This document shows positions 23,848 to 33,849 of a stretch of DNA of 64,000 nt, piece after piece. The position numbers were made by a program, and so were the translations under genes. This stretch comes from an uncultured Parabacteroides sp. GTDB lineage: Bacteria > Bacteroidota > Bacteroidia > Bacteroidales > Tannerellaceae. Position 1 is the stretch's first letter. Each line of letters opens with the position of its first letter. The stretch spans positions 1-64,000 of the forward strand of contig UQLN01000015.1 of assembly GCA_900541965.1 (NCBI GenBank), written 5' to 3'. Under the pieces are notes generated by a model that saw only the letters and a list, made by a program, of their open reading frames with translations, did not search any database and was not told the DNA's origin.

Positions 23848-26712
23848 TTAATTGTAAATATCCTTTCTTTCCAGCTTTACTATGGTACCAAATTTGGACA
23901 ACTGTTCCATATCAATTCGTTTCGCATTACCCACAACCATATAAATAACAGGACGGCCGCTTATCTGCTTTTGATAGAACCCGGCTATATCCTGCATATT
24001 CATTTTATCTATATCTTCCAATAATTCTTCCACCGGGTCATATTCAAAACCGTTTATACGGAGGTTGGCTATCCGCCCTGACAGGTTGCGGAAAGAAGGA
24101 TAATCATTATTGAACTGGTTGACAAGCGTCTGTTTTAAGGTCTCCATACGTTCCGGTTTCAAAGGCATTTCACGGATTAAGGAATCCAAGACACCCATAG
24201 CTTCCACAGTCTTATCTGCCTGAGTGGACAGCATGGCATCCAGACATCCTTCATATCCGGTATGGATTTTGGATGGTAGCTTGAAACGTGCGCTGGTACG
24301 ATAAGCCAACGAACGGAATTCGCGGATTTCCTGAAAAAGAAGAGACGACATATCCCCTCCGAAATAAGCAGAGAACAAAGGCGCCACATGACGCGAATAA
24401 GAATCATCCACTTGATCGCCTTTCACATATCCGTAAACTACACTTTGTACAGCTGTAGGCATATTAAAAAAGAAAACAGTAGGTTTATCATACGTTTTCA
24501 ATTTACGGGAATAAGGCAAAACAACAGGGATGTCTACGTCTTCCAGGGGGAAATTCTGCCAAAGAAGTTCCGACACCTTATCTGCAGGCAAAGTACCGCA
24601 ATAATGTATGTCACAGGCCATTTTCCGTACTTTATGGAAGGTATCCAGCAAAGCCTTGCCTTTCATCTTTTTCAGTTGCCTGTAAGGGATTTTTTTCAAA
24701 TAGAAAGACTGGTCGCCGAATTTGACTTTTTCCAATAAAGCATAGGCGATATTATCACTTGACTTGAAAAAAGACTTATGCGCGATCTCTGCTTCATCTA
24801 CGACCGGTTTCATCTTCTTATTATCGGCTTTCACATGGCTGATAAATCCGGAGGCAAGCTCCAAGGTTTCCTCTATATGATTGTCGAAACCGACAATTTT
24901 CAGGATGAAATTATCGTGGGTAGCTTCAAATGTAACAGTGCTCCCTATTGCCTGTAAATGTGTACGGAACTGCTCGAATGTCAGGTTATCCGTACCCAGG
25001 TATTGCAAATAGACGGCAAGCGGTACAAGTGCCGGCTCTTCCAGATATCCAATCCGATAAGATACTTCTAATGAGAAAATATCGTTGACCGGATTAGGGG
25101 CAGCATAAAGCGTAACATTTGGAGTCAGGCGTATAGTCTGCACATCATTCTCAAAATCAAGACGACGGGGTTTCACTTCCTGTACGGGGATATCTTCCAG
25201 CTTCCTGGCATAATCCGAAACCGCCTCCATATGTTGCGGGACAACCGGGGCAAAATCGGGCTTTGGAAGTTCATCCTTTGGATACTTTCCGGTGCTTTTT
25301 GTCACACAGAGGTAGTTCTTGCTGAAATACTTCTTGGCCACACGCATCACATCTTCTTTGGTAATCGATTCGATTTCCGATATATATTTCACATACGTAT
25401 CCCAATCTTTTCCTTGTGAAAACAAATCCATCAGTACCCGGGAACGGGAATCGATATCTTCCAGCGCCGAAAGGGTCATACGTTTCTGTTCCAGTTTCAG
25501 GCTGCTGAACAGCTCACCGTCAAAATCACCTTTCTTGACACGGTCTATCTCCTTCCAAATCATTTTTTCAGCAGACGAATACGACTGGATAATCGGCTTG
25601 GGCATCGCTGCCACAGCCAGAATCCCGGCATCATTCATACTCTGGTTCAAGGCCATGGCTCCTACCAGTTTACGGTCTACCATCAACTTATCCAGAAAAC
25701 CTGTACCGTTGGCATTGTTCAGTAGGTTTACCGCTATATTAAGTGCAACCTGATCTTCATGATTGGCGGGAACCCCTCTGAATCCGAGAGCCAATCCCTT
25801 CATAAAAGGAATAGGAAATTTGACTTTCATCTTCTCTTTCCCATTGAACGGAGGCAGTGTAACTGTGGCCCTTTTAGGCATATCACCTGTACGAACACGT
25901 GAGAATGTCTTATCTATGATAGGTATCACTGATTCCGTATCAAAATCTCCACTTAATATCAATGCCATATTAGGAGCGACATAGTATTTTTCAAAGAACT
26001 TCTGCATTTCTTTCAGGCTCGGGTTCTTCAAATATTTCGTACTTCCGATAATAGGATATGCATAAGGATGGGGAGCAAAGTAACGGGATAATAAAGTATC
26101 CATTACCTGTCTTCCGATAAAATCTCCGTACATATTTTTTTCTTCATACACAGTCTCCAGCTCACTTTGGAACAAACGGAATACCGGATTCAACAAACGT
26201 TCGCTATTGATTTCCGCCCACTGTTCCATATACTGTGGAGAGAACGTATTGAAATAAACGGTTGCATCGTATGAAGTTGCGGCATTCAGTCCGGAACCGC
26301 CATATTGTGTAATCAAACGGTTAAACTCATTCGGTATGACATAATCGGCTGCACACACACTCAAGTCATTTATTATCTTCAGTAAATGCGCACGTTCTTT
26401 AGGGTTTTCAGTAATAGCCAAGGCATCATACTTATCCGAAATAAGGTCGAGAAGCGCTTTCTCCGATTCATAATCAATCGTTCCGATTTTATCTGTCCCC
26501 TTGAACATCATATGCTCGAAATAATGAGCAATCCCGGTATTCGGGCTATCTTTTGCACCCGCTTTTACAACAACTGCTCCAAAGACTTTTGGCTGGCTAT
26601 GGTCTTCATTCAACCAAACAGTCAGTCCATTCTGAAGTTTATATTCTTTTACATGGAGAGCACTTATATTCTCTGCTTTTACCTGAGAGGTACCGGATGC
26701 CATCATCATCAT
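23848..26712 (-). CDS. M16-family zinc metallopeptidase (pitrilysin-type, double domain)
   Basis: 954 aa. The N-terminal active half carries the inverted zinc motif HYFEH (AHYFEHMMFKGT) and the third ligand Glu in ELETVYEEKNMYGDF. The C-terminal half (from about 500) repeats the fold without the motif. Such enzymes degrade peptides, usually in the periplasm of Bacteroidetes. The start is four Met codons in a row and no signal peptide is visible; an upstream in-frame stop rules out extension. That is odd, so it may be cytoplasmic or miss its signal. A TATATTTG element lies about 55 bp upstream. Confidence 0.9.
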   Translation of the reverse strand: MMMMASGTSQVKAENISALHVKEYKLQNGLTVWLNEDHSQPKVFGAVVVKAGAKDSPNTGIAHYFEHMMFKGTDKIGTIDYESEKALLDLISDKYDALAITENPKERAHLLKIINDLSVCAADYVIPNEFNRLITQYGGSGLNAATSYDATVYFNTFSPQYMEQWAEINSERLLNPVFRLFQSELETVYEEKNMYGDFIGRQVMDTLLSRYFAPHPYAYPIIGSTKYLKNPSLKEMQKFFEKYYVAPNMALILSGDFDTESVIPIIDKTFSRVRTGDMPKRATVTLPPFNGKEKMKVKFPIPFMKGLALGFRGVPANHEDQVALNIAVNLLNNANGTGFLDKLMVDRKLVGAMALNQSMNDAGILAVAAMPKPIIQSYSSAEKMIWKEIDRVKKGDFDGELFSSLKLEQKRMTLSALEDIDSRSRVLMDLFSQGKDWDTYVKYISEIESITKEDVMRVAKKYFSKNYLCVTKSTGKYPKDELPKPDFAPVVPQHMEAVSDYARKLEDIPVQEVKPRRLDFENDVQTIRLTPNVTLYAAPNPVNDIFSLEVSYRIGYLEEPALVPLAVYLQYLGTDNLTFEQFRTHLQAIGSTVTFEATHDNFILKIVGFDNHIEETLELASGFISHVKADNKKMKPVVDEAEIAHKSFFKSSDNIAYALLEKVKFGDQSFYLKKIPYRQLKKMKGKALLDTFHKVRKMACDIHYCGTLPADKVSELLWQNFPLEDVDIPVVLPYSRKLKTYDKPTVFFFNMPTAVQSVVYGYVKGDQVDDSYSRHVAPLFSAYFGGDMSSLLFQEIREFRSLAYRTSARFKLPSKIHTGYEGCLDAMLSTQADKTVEAMGVLDSLIREMPLKPERMETLKQTLVNQFNNDYPSFRNLSGRIANLRINGFEYDPVEELLEDIDKMNMQDIAGFYQKQISGRPVIYMVVGNAKRIDMEQLSKFGTIVKLERKDIYN

Positions 26713-26764
26713 TGATAATCTTAAATTTCAGTGATATTGTCACTATATTTAATAAATAGGATGA

Positions 26765-26772
26765 CAAATATA
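26765..26772 (-). promoter_or_regulatory. -7 element of the M16 peptidase gene
   Basis: On the minus strand TATATTTG fits the consensus TAnnTTTG; no clear -33 element is seen. Confidence 0.45.
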
Positions 26773-26827
26773 CGCTTTTAAAGCAGATTGTTTATTCTTA
26801 GATGATTTAAATTAAACAAAACCTGGC

Positions 26828-26835
26828 TATATTTG
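26828..26835 (+). promoter_or_regulatory. -7 element of the SAP-domain gene
   Basis: TATATTTG on the plus strand, 28 bp upstream of the start codon at 26863; it is divergent from the peptidase promoter. Confidence 0.45.
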
Positions 26836-26862
26836 CCACCTCAATAAGCAATTTTTCAGGAA

Positions 26863-27474
26863 ATGAATAACAAACCGGTTTTAGAAAGAAATATGGATAA
26901 CTGTATTTTCAGAAGCTATTATTACCTGAAGGAAGAGTTGGCTACTTTTTGCAGGAAGGAAGGGCTGCAAACAACAGGAAGTAAAACAGAACTGGCCGAA
27001 AGGATAGCCACTTATCTCGAAACAGGCCAAAAAACAAGAATCTCCTATAAGTCCCACAAGCAACCAAGCCCTATTATCCACATCACCAAAGAAACAGAAA
27101 TAGAACGGGATTTTGTATGTTCCGAAAAACACCGGAGCTTTTTCAAACAGATTATAGGCAAAAACTTTTCATTTAATGTCCCTTTCCAAAAATGGCTGAA
27201 AAGCAATGCTGGAAAGACTTACCAGGATGCCATCGAAGCATACCACCAAATTCAGGAAGAAAAGAAAAAAGGAAAAACAACCATCGGGCAACAATTTGAA
27301 TACAACACCTATATAAGAGATTTCTTTGCCGATAATCCAGACAAGTCCTTACAGGATGCCATTAAATGCTGGCAGTATAAAAAAGGACAGCAAGGAAATA
27401 ACCGATATGAAAAAGCAGATTCAGATATACTAAAAACGTCCGAGGCTGTTCTATCCCCGGACGTTCCGCCTTAA
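26863..27474 (+). CDS. SAP-domain protein (DUF6434-like)
   Basis: 203 aa. A SAP-like helix-extended-helix motif, YYYLKEELATFCRKEGLQTT followed by GSKTELAERIATYLETG, lies at residues about 19-53 and suggests DNA or RNA binding. The central part (FSFNVPFQKWLKSNAGKTYQ ... DAIEAYHQ; FIRDFFADNPDKSLQDAIKCW-type repeat) matches proteins annotated DUF6434. Its 3' end is shared with a hairpin that probably terminates the convergent transcript. Confidence 0.8.
   Translation: MNNKPVLERNMDNCIFRSYYYLKEELATFCRKEGLQTTGSKTELAERIATYLETGQKTRISYKSHKQPSPIIHITKETEIERDFVCSEKHRSFFKQIIGKNFSFNVPFQKWLKSNAGKTYQDAIEAYHQIQEEKKKGKTTIGQQFEYNTYIRDFFADNPDKSLQDAIKCWQYKKGQQGNNRYEKADSDILKTSEAVLSPDVPP
27431..27465 (-). terminator. 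Rho-independent terminator inside the 3' end of the SAP gene
   Basis: AACGTCCG (27435-27442) and CGGACGTT (27458-27465) form an 8-bp stem. On the minus strand it is followed by TTTTTAG, so it would end the ATPase/Fur transcript although it lies within the convergent coding sequence. Confidence 0.65.
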
Positions 27475-27743
27475 CCATGAACTAACAGGACCTTTTCCTT
27501 TTGTCCTGAAAAACACACATCGTAAGTAAAAGTATAGATTTTAATATCTAATTCATCTTGCAAAATATCATCATCTATACTAAAAAAACAGTTAAAGTTA
27601 AGATTATTCAAAAACCAATTCTTCCATACTTTAAAACCATGTAAATCGATTGTATTACACTGCAAACGTATACAATCCGGATTTAATCCCAAATGGCTTT
27701 TTAGCTGTAACGTATAAAAACGGTTTCGAAATACATAAACCAC
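27471..27743 (-). CDS. Small hypothetical protein downstream of the Fur-type regulator
   Basis: 90 aa, no family recognised. It reads LHGFKVWKNWFLNNLNFNCF and LQDELDIKIYTFTYDVCFSG, with a high share of aromatic and Cys residues. Support comes from context only: it begins 31 bp after the Fur gene on the same strand and stops just before the terminator hairpin. It could be a chance reading frame. Confidence 0.4.
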   Translation of the reverse strand: MVYVFRNRFYTLQLKSHLGLNPDCIRLQCNTIDLHGFKVWKNWFLNNLNFNCFFSIDDDILQDELDIKIYTFTYDVCFSGQKEKVLLVHG

Positions 27744-27774
27744 AGTTCCAAAACATACTTTTGCTATTTCTCCG

Positions 27775-28197
27775 TTACGATTTCGAACTGCAATCCGGGC
27801 AGAGCCCTTTCAATACGTAATTGATAGTTGTAAGAGTAAAGCCCTTCGGCATATCCATTACCGGGGCAGGCATATTTTCTAAACAAAAGGTTCTGTTACA
27901 GTTCTCGCAATAAAAGTGGGCATGCAAATCCTCTACGGCACAAGTGCAATTGTTCTCACACACCGCATATTTCAAAGACTTTGTACCATCGTCTATACTA
28001 TGTATCAAATGGTGGGAAAGGAATAAAGTTATTGTGCGGAACAACGTAGACTTATCCACCGTATCCAGCACGTTCTCCAAATCCAGCAACGATACGGGAC
28101 GGTTCACCTGCATCATTGCCCGCAGTACCAATATCCGTATTGCCGTAGGATGTATTTCCCTTTTGGCAAGCATTTCCAGACAGGTTTGTTCTTCCAT
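27775..28197 (-). CDS. Fur-family metal-responsive repressor
   Basis: 140 aa. A winged-helix N-terminus (ILVLRAMMQVNRPVSLLDLE; KSTLFRTITLFLSHHLI) is followed by the Fur dimer domain with HAHFYCENCNRTFCLE and GLCPDCSSKS, two CxxC structural zinc pairs. It starts 7 bp after the metal ATPase gene and probably represses that operon in response to zinc or a related metal (inference). The HxHxxC block is typical of Fur/Zur. Length is normal. Confidence 0.9.
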   Translation of the reverse strand: MEEQTCLEMLAKREIHPTAIRILVLRAMMQVNRPVSLLDLENVLDTVDKSTLFRTITLFLSHHLIHSIDDGTKSLKYAVCENNCTCAVEDLHAHFYCENCNRTFCLENMPAPVMDMPKGFTLTTINYVLKGLCPDCSSKS

Positions 28198-28204
28198 AGA
28201 TTTC

Positions 28205-30163
28205 TTATTTTATCATTTTCTGTATCCGTACGGCATTCAATATGGCAATAAGCGCAACACCTACATCGGCAAAGACTGCTTCCCATAAGGTTGCCATACC
28301 ACCGGCTCCTAATATCATGACAAGCAGTTTCACACCAAAAGCCAATGATACGTTTTGCCAGATAATCCGGCGTGTCAGTCTCCCTACTTTGATGGCTGTC
28401 GCCACTTTGGACGGCTGGTCGGTTTGTATAACGACATCCGCCGTTTCAATTGCCGCATCGCTGCCAAGTCCACCCATTGCAATCCCTACATTGCTTAAAG
28501 CCAATACCGGAGCATCATTTATACCATCTCCAACAAAAGCGATCCGGTTGCTTTCGTCCCGGCGCAAAGCTTCTATATGCTCAACCTTTCCGTCGGGAAG
28601 CAAATCGCCATAGGCTTTTGTTATACCCAGCTTTTTGGCAAAACTACTAACAATACTCTGTTTATCCCCCGATAATATCTGAATGTTTTTAATATTTAAT
28701 AGTTTCAGGTTCTCGATGGCAGTACAGGCATCCTCTTTCAGGGAATCTGAGAGTAAAAGGTATCCGGCATATTCCTCCCCAACCGCACAAACCACAATTG
28801 TTTCGGTAATAGACGCAAGCTCTTCGGGATATGCGATACCATATTTTGATAACAGTCTGAGATTTCCTGCCAAGACCCTCACTCCTTCTATCTTTGCCTC
28901 CAGACCGCAACCGGCAATTTCCGATATATCGGTTGTCCGGACAAGTCCTACCCCAAGCTTTTCCGCATAACCTACCACAGCTTTAGCTATCGGATGGGTA
29001 CTCCCCTGTTCCACAGAAGCGACCAGGCGTGTCAGTTCTTCTTCAGGAACACGGATAGATATACAGGATTGAACTTCAAAGACTCCTTTGGTCAATGTAC
29101 CAGTCTTATCAAACACAATCGTATTGATTTGGGTAATAGCATCCAGATAATTACCACCTTTAAACAAAATACCTAACCGGGATGCCGCACCTATCCCTCC
29201 GAAATATCCTAACGGAATACTTACCACCAATGCACACGGGCACGAAATCACAAGAAAAATCAAAGCCCTGTACAACCAATCATTAAATGTAAATGCAAAC
29301 AACGGATTTACCAGCGAATAGACAAACGGGACACACACGATTAAGGCAGCCAACCCGATAACAACCGGTGTATAAATACGGGCAAACTTACGGATAAACA
29401 ACTCAGCCGGCGCCTTACGTTCCGAAGTGTCCTGCACCAGTTCCAGAATACGTGCCAACGTACTTTTGTCGAAAGGCTTGGTTACTTTTATCCGGATTAC
29501 CTTATCCGTTATAATCATTCCGGCAAGTACATCCCCGTCTTTTCTGATATGCCGCGGAACACTCTCCCCTGTCAGTGCCGAAGTATTAAATGCAGCGACT
29601 TCACTCAGCATCGTACCATCCAAAGGAATCCGTTCGCCTGCTTTAATTTCGATAACTTCTCCTACCCGGACATCCCGGGGATTCACCACTACAAGATTAC
29701 TATCTCTCACCACCGCAGCCTTCTCCGGCCTCACATCCAGCAAGGCACTGATATTACGTTTGGCCCTGTCCACTGCCTTATCCTGAAACATTTCCCCTAC
29801 TGCATAAAACAGCATCACAGCCACCCCTTCCGGATATTCTCCGATATAAAATGCTCCGATGGTAGCGACAGACATAAGCGTAAACTCACTGAAATAATCT
29901 TTGCGAGCCATACTCCCAAACGCTTCTTTTATGACAGGAAGACCTACCGGAAGATAAGCCAGCAGATACCAAACAAAAGCCACATAATCACCTTGGAAAA
30001 AGGCAACTTCTGTGGCATTCAGTATAATTCCGGCAATCAGCATGACTGCCGACAATACGATTCTCCAATATTCACTGAACAGGCTTGCTTCCTCCCGGCT
30101 CTCATTTACCTGCACATTTTTCATCGCGCAACATTTGCAACCTGTTGTCTTTTCCATATCCAT
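28205..30163 (-). CDS. Heavy-metal P1B-type ATPase (Zn/Cd/Pb-type exporter)
   Basis: 652 aa. Motifs: TGES actuator loop (ALTGESVPRHI), CPC in the transmembrane metal site (SCPCALVVSIP), DKTGTLTKG phosphorylation site, HP motif (STHPIAKAV) and GDGINDAPVLALSNVGIAMG. No complete HMA domain precedes it, only a short Cys-rich start (TTGCKCCAMKNVQV). CPC with this context fits zinc or cadmium export rather than copper. It is co-transcribed with the Fur-type gene downstream. Confidence 0.92.
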   Translation of the reverse strand: MDMEKTTGCKCCAMKNVQVNESREEASLFSEYWRIVLSAVMLIAGIILNATEVAFFQGDYVAFVWYLLAYLPVGLPVIKEAFGSMARKDYFSEFTLMSVATIGAFYIGEYPEGVAVMLFYAVGEMFQDKAVDRAKRNISALLDVRPEKAAVVRDSNLVVVNPRDVRVGEVIEIKAGERIPLDGTMLSEVAAFNTSALTGESVPRHIRKDGDVLAGMIITDKVIRIKVTKPFDKSTLARILELVQDTSERKAPAELFIRKFARIYTPVVIGLAALIVCVPFVYSLVNPLFAFTFNDWLYRALIFLVISCPCALVVSIPLGYFGGIGAASRLGILFKGGNYLDAITQINTIVFDKTGTLTKGVFEVQSCISIRVPEEELTRLVASVEQGSTHPIAKAVVGYAEKLGVGLVRTTDISEIAGCGLEAKIEGVRVLAGNLRLLSKYGIAYPEELASITETIVVCAVGEEYAGYLLLSDSLKEDACTAIENLKLLNIKNIQILSGDKQSIVSSFAKKLGITKAYGDLLPDGKVEHIEALRRDESNRIAFVGDGINDAPVLALSNVGIAMGGLGSDAAIETADVVIQTDQPSKVATAIKVGRLTRRIIWQNVSLAFGVKLLVMILGAGGMATLWEAVFADVGVALIAILNAVRIQKMIK

Positions 30164-30241
30164 ATCTCTTTGTTATTATTTCTAATGCAAAGATAGCCGG
30201 ACTGGAATGCAACCCGGTTGCAAAGTGTACCCGGCGAATCC

Positions 30242-31300
30242 TTATTTCTTCAACAACGGAAGATATTTACCATACCCCTCCGCTTCCATTTTCTCTTTGG
30301 GGACAAACCGGAGCGAAGCACTGTTGATGCAATAACGCAGCCCGCCTTTATCTACAGGACCATCTTCAAACAAGTGCCCCAGATGGGCATCCCCGGTTTT
30401 ACTGCGGACTTCCGTACGAACCATGCCATGCGATGTATCCGTATTTTCTTCTATCAGGCTCTTATCTATCGGTTTGGAAAAACTGGGCCAACCGCAACCG
30501 GATTCAAATTTATCCGTAGAAATAAATAACGGCTCGCCGGTGGTTATATCCACATAGATACCTTCCCTGAATTCATCCCAGTATTCGTTTTGGAAAGGAC
30601 GCTCGGTAGCGCTTTTCTGGGTTACGGCATATTGTTCGTCCGTAAGGGTACGGCGAAGAGTTGCGTCATCCGGCTTCTGATAGACCGTTTCAGCATTCGC
30701 CTTTTTTGCCAGTTCAAACAATCCCGGATGAATATGGCAATAACCGCCGGGATTCTTATCCAGATAATCCTGATGGTAATCTTCAGCCGGATAGAAATTA
30801 ACCAGAGGCTTCACTTCCACAGCCAGAGGTTTATCATAATTTTTGGCAAGTTCGCGTAGAGCCGTTTCAATAACCGGCAGGTCTGCTTTATCGGTATAAT
30901 AAATGCCGGTACGATATTGCGTACCCATATCGCCTCCCTGGCGGTTCAGGCTGGTAGGGTCAATCGTTTTAAAGAACAAATCCAACAATAGAGACAGTTT
31001 AACGACTTCGGGATCGTATACGACTTTCACCGTTTCAGCAAAACCTGTCGTATCCGTACATACCTGTTTATAGGTAGGATTTTCGATATGGCCGTTTGCA
31101 TAACCTACTTTTGTTTGTTCCACTCCTCTCACCAGCTTCAGGAAATGTTCCGTTCCCCAAAAACAACCGCCGGCAAGATATATTTCATTCATCTTTTCCA
31201 TTTTACTTTCCTTTCTTTGTTTTGTTTTTTCCTTTGCCTGCATATGACAGGCAGCCATGCAGCATGCCAATCCTATTATTAATACCACTATTTTTTTCAT
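30242..31300 (-). CDS. msrAB: Fused peptide methionine sulfoxide reductase MsrA-MsrB lipoprotein
   Basis: 352 aa. A signal with lipobox (LIIGLACCMAAC) targets the envelope. The MsrA domain (about 40-190) holds the catalytic GGCFWGTEH, then YHQDYLDKNPGGYCHIH. The MsrB domain (about 208-345) has CGWPSFSKPI, GDAHLGHLFEDGP and the catalytic Cys in RYCINSASLRFVP. Together it repairs both methionine sulfoxide epimers in exported proteins. MsrB zinc CxxC pairs are absent, as in many fusions. A TAATTTTG element (31307-31314) lies only about 7 bp upstream of the ATG; it may be a chance match. Confidence 0.95.
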   Translation of the reverse strand: MKKIVVLIIGLACCMAACHMQAKEKTKQRKESKMEKMNEIYLAGGCFWGTEHFLKLVRGVEQTKVGYANGHIENPTYKQVCTDTTGFAETVKVVYDPEVVKLSLLLDLFFKTIDPTSLNRQGGDMGTQYRTGIYYTDKADLPVIETALRELAKNYDKPLAVEVKPLVNFYPAEDYHQDYLDKNPGGYCHIHPGLFELAKKANAETVYQKPDDATLRRTLTDEQYAVTQKSATERPFQNEYWDEFREGIYVDITTGEPLFISTDKFESGCGWPSFSKPIDKSLIEENTDTSHGMVRTEVRSKTGDAHLGHLFEDGPVDKGGLRYCINSASLRFVPKEKMEAEGYGKYLPLLKK

Positions 31301-31426
31301 CGACCAACAAAATTAACCTATTCCAATAGTTATACAACAGAAATGAAGACTGAAAAAAACATATATCTCCATTAAAAAATCCAATAGTTTATTCGAGCGG
31401 CAATAGTTACTATCCGGATTTACCTT

Positions 31427-33796
31427 TTATAAATAGTTACTTAAAACTGTCATCAATGCGGAAATATCTATTGGCTTGGCAAGATGATAATTCATTCCCG
31501 ACTCCAAAGCATTAACAACATCTTCGGAAAAGGCATTTGCCGTCATGGCAATGATTGGCAAAGTCTTGCTATCTTTCCGGCCGAGAGCACGTATCCGCTG
31601 TGTAGCCTCGTAACCATTCATTACCGGCATCTGAATATCCATCAAAACCATTTGGTAATACCCTTCCGGCGACAATGATACCATTTCGACCGCTTCCTGA
31701 CCGTTGGCCGCCGTTTCGATATCGACTCCCGTAGAACCGATAATTTCCACTGCAATCTCGCGATTCAGTTCATTATCTTCAACCAGCAATATCCGTTTAC
31801 CGGAGAAATCTGCATCAGCCAGTTTGAATAAACTGGCTGGTTCCTGCTCGCCTTCCCCGTCAATAAGGCGTTTTAAAGTCTGAAGTAATTTTGATTTATA
31901 GATAGGCTTGATAATGAAGCCATTTGCTTTCACCTCTCTTGCCGCAGCCTCATATTCCTCTATATCATACGCCGAAAGGATAACAACAGGTACTTCTGTT
32001 CCTACAATGTCCCGGATTTGCCGGGTCGTTTCCATCCCATCCATTTCCGGCATCATCAAATCCATAATCACGGCAAAATAGCCTTTGTTCTCCTGATAGC
32101 GTTGGCGGACTAAAGAAACGGCTTCGCTACCGGAACATACCCAGTCACATTCCAAGCCGATCTCGAGCAAACAGTTGCAAGTGCTCTGGCAAGCAACCTC
32201 GTCATCATCCACCACTAAGACCCGAAGCCCGTCAACTCCTATCTTTTCATCCGATACCTTCGGCAGATAACGCATCGGCAAATCGATTGTAAAACGTGAG
32301 CCTTTTCCGTATTCGCTTTGAACCTTAATACTCCCGCCCATCATCTCCACAATTTTATGGCTGATTGTCATGCCAAGCCCGGTTCCCTGTATATTACGAA
32401 TTTCCCTGTCGCTTGCCCGCTCAAATGGTAAAAATATCTTATCCAGAAATTCAGGGCTCATACCCCTTCCATTATCTTCAAAGACAAATATATAATGTGC
32501 TACCCCATCCTTTGTATCTCTTTCTTCGATATCTATTTTGATCATACCATTTTCCGGGGTATACTTAACGGCATTGGCAAGAATATTCATCAAAACCTGC
32601 TTGATCCGCTGCGTATCTCCTATCACATTCTCATGTTGCAAATTCAAAATACGAACATCCAAAGTATGCTGCTTGCTGCTGATTTCAGGCTGCATCATGG
32701 AAACAAGCTCCTGCAGGAGTTCTCCTATATTAAATTCCTCATCAATAAGAGTCAGTTTGCCACTCTCGATTTTCGACATATCCAGTACCTCATTAATCAA
32801 ACTAAGTAATAGCTTGGAAGCACTACTGATTTTCTCCATGCAATCGCTCACCTTTTCCCGTTCATCCACATGGGCACGGGCTATTGCCGTCATCCCCATA
32901 ATTGCATTCATGGGAGTACGGATATCATGGCTCATGCGGGCAAGGAAATCGGATTTTGCCTGGTTCGCCTTTTCTGCCGATTCGAGAGCTTCTTTCAGTT
33001 TCCGGGATTGTTCTTCCAGTTTTTTCTGTAACTCACGCTGTTCGGTAATATCTGTTACATCTATATATACAATCAGGTAAACCGGATCATTCCCTTCCCA
33101 ACCTACACATTCGCCATTTAACTGTATCCAGGCATCATTACCCTTTTTGTCTTTTGACTGCACAGTAAAATGCACCGGCTTGCCTTCACGCATAAGCGGA
33201 ATATGTTCGTTCAGTACGATTTTGCTTTTTTCATCCAACCGCGAAAAAGGAGAGAAAGAAGCGAATTCCTCCCTATCGGCACCGGCAAAATTCATATACT
33301 TTTCATTCGCTTCTATCAAAGTGAAGCTATCATCCTGCAAAAGCCTGTGCTTGGCAATAAAACCGGGCAGATTCTCATAAGCAATCGTCTGTTCAAGTTG
33401 AACCTGCATAAGTTCTTCCACATCGGTCATCACAGTATAGGCAACGGGGATGCCATCCTGAAGCTGATCGGTAAAAGTTGCAGAAATCTTTATCCATCTC
33501 TCCCCGCCTTTCACCGGCAGCCGAAGAACTATTTCATACCCGTTCAAATTCTTTTCTACAGCTTCATACACCTTTTGCCCCAAAGTATTCCATGCCATTT
33601 CATGTCCGGCAAAATACAAATCGCACCGGTTATGGTAAAGGGCTTCATACTCTTCTTTGGAATAACCGGTCAACTTGTAATAGGAATCATTCGCCCATAA
33701 AAGGGTAAAATACTCATCCAATAAATGTTTGCTGACACTGACTCCCGTCATATTCATCAGCATATTATACTCAATATTTGTCCTGGGCTTATCCAT
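31427..33796 (-). CDS. Hybrid sensor histidine kinase with two receiver domains
   Basis: 789 aa without membrane segments, so a cytoplasmic sensor. Two PAS domains (about 15-140 and 150-265) are followed by a short coiled coil. Then come a HisKA domain with FLARMSHDIRTPMNAIMG, an HATPase_c domain (VLMNILANAVKYTPENG; FEDNGRGMSPEFLDKIF; GTGLGMTISHKIV), and two receivers (LVVDDDEVACQS with VIMDLMMPEMDG; LLVEDNELNREI with VLMDIQMPVMNG). The Hpt protein encoded next to it would complete an internal phosphorelay; no output regulator is adjacent. Confidence 0.93.
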   Translation of the reverse strand: MDKPRTNIEYNMLMNMTGVSVSKHLLDEYFTLLWANDSYYKLTGYSKEEYEALYHNRCDLYFAGHEMAWNTLGQKVYEAVEKNLNGYEIVLRLPVKGGERWIKISATFTDQLQDGIPVAYTVMTDVEELMQVQLEQTIAYENLPGFIAKHRLLQDDSFTLIEANEKYMNFAGADREEFASFSPFSRLDEKSKIVLNEHIPLMREGKPVHFTVQSKDKKGNDAWIQLNGECVGWEGNDPVYLIVYIDVTDITEQRELQKKLEEQSRKLKEALESAEKANQAKSDFLARMSHDIRTPMNAIMGMTAIARAHVDEREKVSDCMEKISSASKLLLSLINEVLDMSKIESGKLTLIDEEFNIGELLQELVSMMQPEISSKQHTLDVRILNLQHENVIGDTQRIKQVLMNILANAVKYTPENGMIKIDIEERDTKDGVAHYIFVFEDNGRGMSPEFLDKIFLPFERASDREIRNIQGTGLGMTISHKIVEMMGGSIKVQSEYGKGSRFTIDLPMRYLPKVSDEKIGVDGLRVLVVDDDEVACQSTCNCLLEIGLECDWVCSGSEAVSLVRQRYQENKGYFAVIMDLMMPEMDGMETTRQIRDIVGTEVPVVILSAYDIEEYEAAAREVKANGFIIKPIYKSKLLQTLKRLIDGEGEQEPASLFKLADADFSGKRILLVEDNELNREIAVEIIGSTGVDIETAANGQEAVEMVSLSPEGYYQMVLMDIQMPVMNGYEATQRIRALGRKDSKTLPIIAMTANAFSEDVVNALESGMNYHLAKPIDISALMTVLSNYL

Positions 33797-33849
33797 TCTA
33801 TTTCATATATCTCGTCTATTAATCATATCCCGTATTTTTCCGGCGGCAA

